From NCBI GenBank assembly GCA_963676345.2, contig CAXXTS010000002.1, forward strand, positions 124,001 through 188,000: 64,000 nucleotides of DNA, written 5' to 3'. The DNA comes from G963665925 sp963676345. GTDB lineage: Bacteria > Bacillota > Clostridia > Peptostreptococcales > Acidaminobacteraceae. Below are positions 60,647 through 64,000 of this stretch, in pieces. A model generated the notes under the pieces. The model did no database searches and had not been told where the DNA came from. It was given only the letters and a program-made list of their open reading frames with translations. Positions within the stretch are counted from its first letter, which is position 1, and the number at the start of each line of letters is the position of its first letter. The translations under genes and the position numbers were made by a program.

Positions 60647-61594
60647 TTATGCGTGGAATTTTTCTTCAATATATTTTTCTGCTTGAACAGCGGCAATCGC
60701 GCCATCTGCTGTTGCAGTTACAACCTGTCTTAGTGACTTCACACGAACATCGCCAGCTGCGTATACGCCAGGAATATTTGTCTTCATGTCAGGGTCTGTA
60801 ACGATGTAGCCATTTTCCATTTCAATCTTGCCTTCGAAAAGACTGGTCTGTGGAATGTAGCCTACAAATACAAACACACCAAATGTGCCATCGTCTTCAT
60901 GTGCGAAGTATTCTGTTTCTTCACCCGTTTGACGGTTTCTAAGAACCATGGACTCTACAATACCTTCACCCTTGACTTCTTTAACTTCTGAATTCCAGAT
61001 AAAGTTGATTTTTTCGTTCTTTTCAGCCTTTTCAACAATTGATTTTGCTGCTCTAAGCTGGTCACGACGGTGAACGATTGTAACTTTTCTTGCAAATTTT
61101 GTAAGGAACATTGCTTCTTCAACCGCTGTGTCTCCGCCACCGATACAGAATACTTCAAGATCAGTAAAGAAGTCCGCATCACATGTTGCACAGTATGTAA
61201 CACCTTTTCCCGTCAATTCCTTCTCACCTGGACAACCCAGCTTACGTGGCGATGCACCTGTTGCGAGTATCACTGAGCGCGCCTTAATTTCTTTGCCGCT
61301 TTCTGTGCAAATTACCTTAATATCGCCGTCTAATTCAAGAGACTTAACAGCATCTTTTTCTGTTTTAGCTCCAAATTCTTCACATTGCTCAACCATTCGA
61401 GCAACTAAACTTGGTCCTGTTGCTTCCGGAATTGAACCTGGGTAGTTTGCAACTTCGTCAGTTGTTGCAATCTGACCACCTGTACGATCCTTTTCTAAAA
61501 TCAATACAGACATTTTCGCTCTTGCAGCATAAAGTCCTGCTGAAAGTCCAGCTGGACCCCCACCTATGACCACAACGTCATAAATTGTACTCAT
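60647..61594 (-). CDS. trxB: Thioredoxin reductase
   Basis: This is a 315-residue flavoprotein reducing the atypical thioredoxin. The FAD motif GGGPAGLSAG starts at residue 11; the redox pair Cys135-Ala-Thr-Cys138 sits in VTYCATCDADFF; the NAD(P) motif GGGDTAVEEA and the late GVYAAGDVR follow. The segment after the second dinucleotide motif, HRRDQLRA, is the usual NADPH-type signature. GAGGAGG precedes the ATG. It comes after grdX and before trxA in the operon. Confidence 0.96.
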   Translation of the reverse strand: MSTIYDVVVIGGGPAGLSAGLYAARAKMSVLILEKDRTGGQIATTDEVANYPGSIPEATGPSLVARMVEQCEEFGAKTEKDAVKSLELDGDIKVICTESGKEIKARSVILATGASPRKLGCPGEKELTGKGVTYCATCDADFFTDLEVFCIGGGDTAVEEAMFLTKFARKVTIVHRRDQLRAAKSIVEKAEKNEKINFIWNSEVKEVKGEGIVESMVLRNRQTGEETEYFAHEDDGTFGVFVFVGYIPQTSLFEGKIEMENGYIVTDPDMKTNIPGVYAAGDVRVKSLRQVVTATADGAIAAVQAEKYIEEKFHA

Positions 61595-61686
61595 GTCTTT
61601 TCCTCCTCGTAATCTTTCTAATTAATTTAGATAATGAACACGATTATAGTATACCAGTTATGGCTAAAAATTGGTGTAACCCTCTT

Positions 61687-62094
61687 CTAATAAAACTGGT
61701 TTAAACTCTCAATACCACTCGTTATAAGATTACAGTCAATCACTCTAAAATCATCATAAACGCGCTCTGGAAATTCTCGGTGCTGATACTCATCTAGAAA
61801 CTTCTGCGTTAATACGATCGCATCCTCAATAATAGAAAGAGATTCCATATCTAGACCACCCTTTTTTGCACTCACGGCAACCGATTTAAATGGGGTTTCA
61901 TATGGCTTTACACTACCTGTTAATGGGTGTGTTAGTACCGAATAGCCTTCATGAACCATATCGCGAACGCGCTTTAGCGTTTCAATAAAACTTTCATCTG
62001 GATGGTAAATTAGTTCTACTAGATTGCGACTATTTTCACTGCTGCTATATTTCGTATGAACTAAAGCATTGTTTGTTATCAATTTATACTTCAT
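61687..62094 (-). CDS. grdX: GrdX family protein
   Basis: This is a 135-residue protein of the GrdX family, found at the head of glycine (and related) reductase operons; its role is unknown. It has no signal peptide or membrane helix. A conserved middle segment reads GYSVLTHPLTGSVKPYETPFKSVAVS, followed by the helix SLSIIEDAIVLTQKFLDEY. CTGGAGGTG precedes the ATG, and the gene is the first behind the glycine riboswitch. Confidence 0.9.
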   Translation of the reverse strand: MKYKLITNNALVHTKYSSSENSRNLVELIYHPDESFIETLKRVRDMVHEGYSVLTHPLTGSVKPYETPFKSVAVSAKKGGLDMESLSIIEDAIVLTQKFLDEYQHREFPERVYDDFRVIDCNLITSGIESLNQFY

Positions 62095-62125
62095 AAAACA
62101 CCTCCAGGAAAACGATTTCGCAGGG

Positions 62126-62169
62126 AATAAAAAAAAGAAGGCACGGCAAATAGAATTTGCCGCCCTTCT
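62126..62169 (-). terminator. Expression-platform terminator of the glycine riboswitch
   Basis: AGAAGGGCGGCAAAT pairs with ATTTGCCGTGCCTTCT, followed by eight T on the minus strand. Its 5' arm overlaps the closing helix of the second aptamer (CAGAGAAGG), so glycine binding can prevent it. Confidence 0.88.
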
Positions 62170-62345
62170 CTGTTTCTAACCTGAGAGATTCTTCTGACTT
62201 AAAATCAGAATTGCCCCGTCGGTGTCACGTTGCCGTGACTCTTCAGAGTTCTGTCCAAAACCGGTCCTTTTGCCTGAGAAATTCACATGCACTTGGCGAG
62301 TACAAGCTTGGCCCTTCGGCGATCTTTCGATTCTCTCCCGGTCTC
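62160..62345 (-). ncRNA. Tandem glycine riboswitch
   Basis: Two aptamers in series show the conserved pieces: first GGGAGAG, CGCCGAAGGGCCAAGC and TTCTCAGGCAAAAGGACCG; then ACTCTGAAGAG, CACCGACGGGGCAA and TCTCAGGTTAGAAACAGAG. It precedes grdX and the whole grd operon with a terminator behind it, so glycine should switch the operon on. Confidence 0.95.
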
Positions 62346-62422
62346 TTCTTCCAGAAACAAAGTGTCTACCCGAAATATGTCATATCGAAACACTTTGTAT
62401 TAATATTTGTTATTGCTTTATC

Positions 62423-62451
62423 ATTATATATAAAGATTCTCTATTACGCAA
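62423..62451 (-). promoter_or_regulatory. Promoter of the glycine reductase operon
   Basis: On the minus strand TTGCGT (62446-62451), 17 nt, then TATAAT (62423-62428). The transcript would start near 62416. A hairpin ACAAAGTGT/ACACTTTGT (62357-62398) lies between start and riboswitch. Confidence 0.78.
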
Positions 62452-62492
62452 CCATCTTTGCGAAAATTTTATCAATAAAAAATTGTAACATG

Positions 62493-63341
62493 TTATCGCT
62501 CGCTAACATAGCTAATTGCAATGCATCCCGGGCCGCTATGCGTCCCAACAACCGGACCAACTTCGCCAATTATCCATTCTTTTACGCCAAGTTCCTCTTC
62601 GAGCCTTTTCTTAAAGGTCATCATGTACTCATAATCATCACCATGATAAAGCGCTACGCGTTTTCCACTGAAATCCAGTCCACTTTCACGCATTCTGTCA
62701 ATAACCCATTGAATGGTCTTCTTTCTTCCACGCACTTTATCTACTGGTTTAAGCAGCCCATTTTCGACAGTCAGTATAGGCTTAATGTTAAGCAGGCCGC
62801 CTACAACCGCCTCACCAGCAGAAAGTCTTCCACCTTTATAGAGATATGTTAATGTATCAAAAATGAATATATTCTCGATCCCATTGATTCGCTTGTGCAC
62901 ACGCTCAATGATTTCATCCTTCTCACAGCCTTCCCGCAGGAGCTCTGCTGCCTCAATAACCATGAGCCCATAGCCCAGACTAACCGAGGCACTGTCTATG
63001 ATATGAATTTTATCTTCTGCATCAAGAAAACCCACTGCAGTGACCGCCGCATTATATGTCCCACTAAGCTTGGATGACAGGGTGATTAAAATCACTTCAT
63101 CACCTGATTTAATATGCTTTTCAAATACTTTAATAAACTCGCCTGGATTCACTTGAGAAGTTGTCGGAACTTCTTCAGTCGCCCTTAGCTTCTTGAAAAA
63201 TGTCTCTGAATCCAGTTCAAACTGATCCTTGTAAGATCCGTCACTAAAATTCACTTCAAGTGGCACAATCTCAATCTCCAGCTCTTCTCTTACTGCCTTT
63301 GGAATATCTGAAACACTGTCCGCCAATATTTTCAAACCCAT
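62493..63341 (-). CDS. DegV family fatty-acid-binding protein
   Basis: This is a 282-residue cytoplasmic protein of the DegV/FakB family. Members bind a fatty acid and, as FakB, present it to the kinase FakA. The N-terminus KILADSVSDIPKAVREEL, the Thr/Ser-bearing TTSQVNPGEFIKVFEKH and ITLSSKLSGTYNAA, and the late loop GVKEWIIGEVGPVVGTHSGPGCIAI with its conserved His are typical. Which fatty acid it prefers cannot be told. AAAGGAG precedes the ATG. It has its own terminator position between the grd promoter and the PhoU gene. Confidence 0.9.
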   Translation of the reverse strand: MGLKILADSVSDIPKAVREELEIEIVPLEVNFSDGSYKDQFELDSETFFKKLRATEEVPTTSQVNPGEFIKVFEKHIKSGDEVILITLSSKLSGTYNAAVTAVGFLDAEDKIHIIDSASVSLGYGLMVIEAAELLREGCEKDEIIERVHKRINGIENIFIFDTLTYLYKGGRLSAGEAVVGGLLNIKPILTVENGLLKPVDKVRGRKKTIQWVIDRMRESGLDFSGKRVALYHGDDYEYMMTFKKRLEEELGVKEWIIGEVGPVVGTHSGPGCIAISYVSER

Positions 63342-63507
63342 AATAAACTCCTTTTAATTGAAATACTTTTATATAGTAATTCAATGCTACACCCTATTGC
63401 AAGAAGAAAATTTCCGAATCAAGATTTTGTCTACAACACACCCATTATATATATACCCCAAACCGCTCACTTGTCCCCGTGTGTCCCTTTAAATCTTCTA
63501 TATCCCT

Positions 63508-63556
63508 AAAAAAAACTGCTTCAAAGGCATCTATATAAATGACTTAAAAGCAGTTT
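63508..63556 (-). terminator. Terminator of the PhoU-domain gene
   Basis: AAACTGCTT (63513-63521) pairs with AAGCAGTTT (63548-63556) across a long loop, followed on the minus strand by TTTTTAGG. It lies 48 nt after the stop. Confidence 0.75.
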
Positions 63557-63603
63557 GGTTATGAATCATAAATTTGGTACATACTTGGGTTCAATGCCCA
63601 AAA

Positions 63604-64000
63604 TTATGCACTTTCAACCTCAGGCTGATCAAGTACTGCAAGTGCGATATTTGAAGCATGATCGCCAACACGCTCTAGATTACTGATAGCATCTAGGAAA
63701 AGAACGCCTGATGATGGTTGACATCTTCCGCCATTAAGACGCTCGATGTGCTTCTTTCTCAGGTTCTTCTCTAGTAAATCAATATAGCCTTCGCGCTCGA
63801 TTACACGCTGTGCTGAAGATTTGTCATATGAATGCAGTGCATTTAGAGATTCTGTAAATGCAGTAATGCAATCATTCATCATTGAATCCAGCTCTGAAAT
63901 GGCTTTATCACTAAACTCAAGATCTTGACTTACCCGTTCGATTGCGAGTTCTGCAATGTTATCTGCATGATCTGCCACACGTTCAATATCATTTACCGTA
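63604..64000 (-). CDS. PhoU-domain protein, probably C-terminus of a Na/Pi cotransporter-like protein; 5' end outside window
   Basis: The last 132 codons of a protein with PhoU-type helices are visible. They contain two copies of the PhoU signature: NDIERVADHADNIAEL near the window edge and SNLERVGDHASNIALAV near the end, separated by RKKHIERLNGGRCQPSSGVLFLDA. The H-I-x-R-L-x-x-G-x-C linker is characteristic of the C-terminal PhoU region of NptA/PNaS-type Na+/phosphate cotransporters rather than free PhoU. The frame is open to the window end, so the GTG inside it is not the start. Confidence 0.8.
   Translation of the reverse strand, partial: TVNDIERVADHADNIAELAIERVSQDLEFSDKAISELDSMMNDCITAFTESLNALHSYDKSSAQRVIEREGYIDLLEKNLRKKHIERLNGGRCQPSSGVLFLDAISNLERVGDHASNIALAVLDQPEVESA

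Overview
The window reads as chromosome of a strictly anaerobic, amino-acid-fermenting member of the Clostridia (Bacillota), of the Peptostreptococcales / Fusibacter-Acidaminobacter type. The indicators are a complete glycine reductase operon with two in-frame UGA (selenocysteine) codons, a tandem glycine riboswitch, a Trp T-box, a CggR-led glycolytic operon, a membrane pyrophosphatase, strong AGGAGG ribosome binding sites and moderate-to-low GC. No phage, CRISPR array or intact transposon is visible.

Layout. 1-3.6 kb: a RidA fragment, then a zinc-uptake operon (znuA-zur-znuC-znuB, minus strand) whose promoter contains a palindrome. 3.8-14 kb: mostly singly transcribed genes (pentapeptide-repeat protein, aromatic acid exporter-like protein, methylthioribose kinase, MsrA, PPK2, a dehydrogenase, a solitary PduT-like microcompartment shell protein, and a 998-residue propeller-diguanylate cyclase). 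14-20 kb: a Na+/solute symporter overlapping a LarA-type racemase, then a tryptophan-type ABC transporter behind a T-box whose specifier reads TGG. 20-25 kb: a transposase scrap, a YfcC-type transporter and an M20 amidohydrolase divergent from a GAF/PucR-type regulator. 25-36 kb: the widespread eno-secG-rnr-smpB-ssrA block, here split by pdxST, a HAD phosphatase, a GGDEF protein, a 48-bp tandem repeat and hppA; partial copies of the tmRNA 3' end lie in tandem downstream of ssrA. 36-43.5 kb: eno-gpmI-tpiA-pgk-gap-cggR. 43.7-47.4 kb: an acetyltransferase with rpoN, then yqeB-xdhC. 47.8-52.7 kb: a BmpA-type nucleoside ABC transporter with a strongly folded spacer between bmpA and nupO. 53-54 kb: a lipoprotein made almost wholly of four-residue repeats. 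54-62.4 kb: glycine reductase operon (grdX-trxB-trxA-grdE-grdA-grdB-grdC-grdD). 62.5-64 kb: a DegV protein and the C-terminus of a PhoU-domain protein.

How it fits together. Glycine enters GrdE/GrdB, is reduced through the selenoprotein GrdA and leaves as acetyl phosphate through GrdC/GrdD; TrxA/TrxB recycle GrdA, and the riboswitch turns the operon on when glycine is present. Nucleoside uptake and a YqeB/XdhC pair (maturation of Se-dependent molybdenum hydroxylases such as xanthine dehydrogenase) would suit a purine-to-glycine route, which is an inference. Three features have no ready explanation: the folded RNA at 51430-51545, the 48-bp repeat with its giant hairpin at 33175-33471, and the tmRNA-end repeats at 25281-25665.
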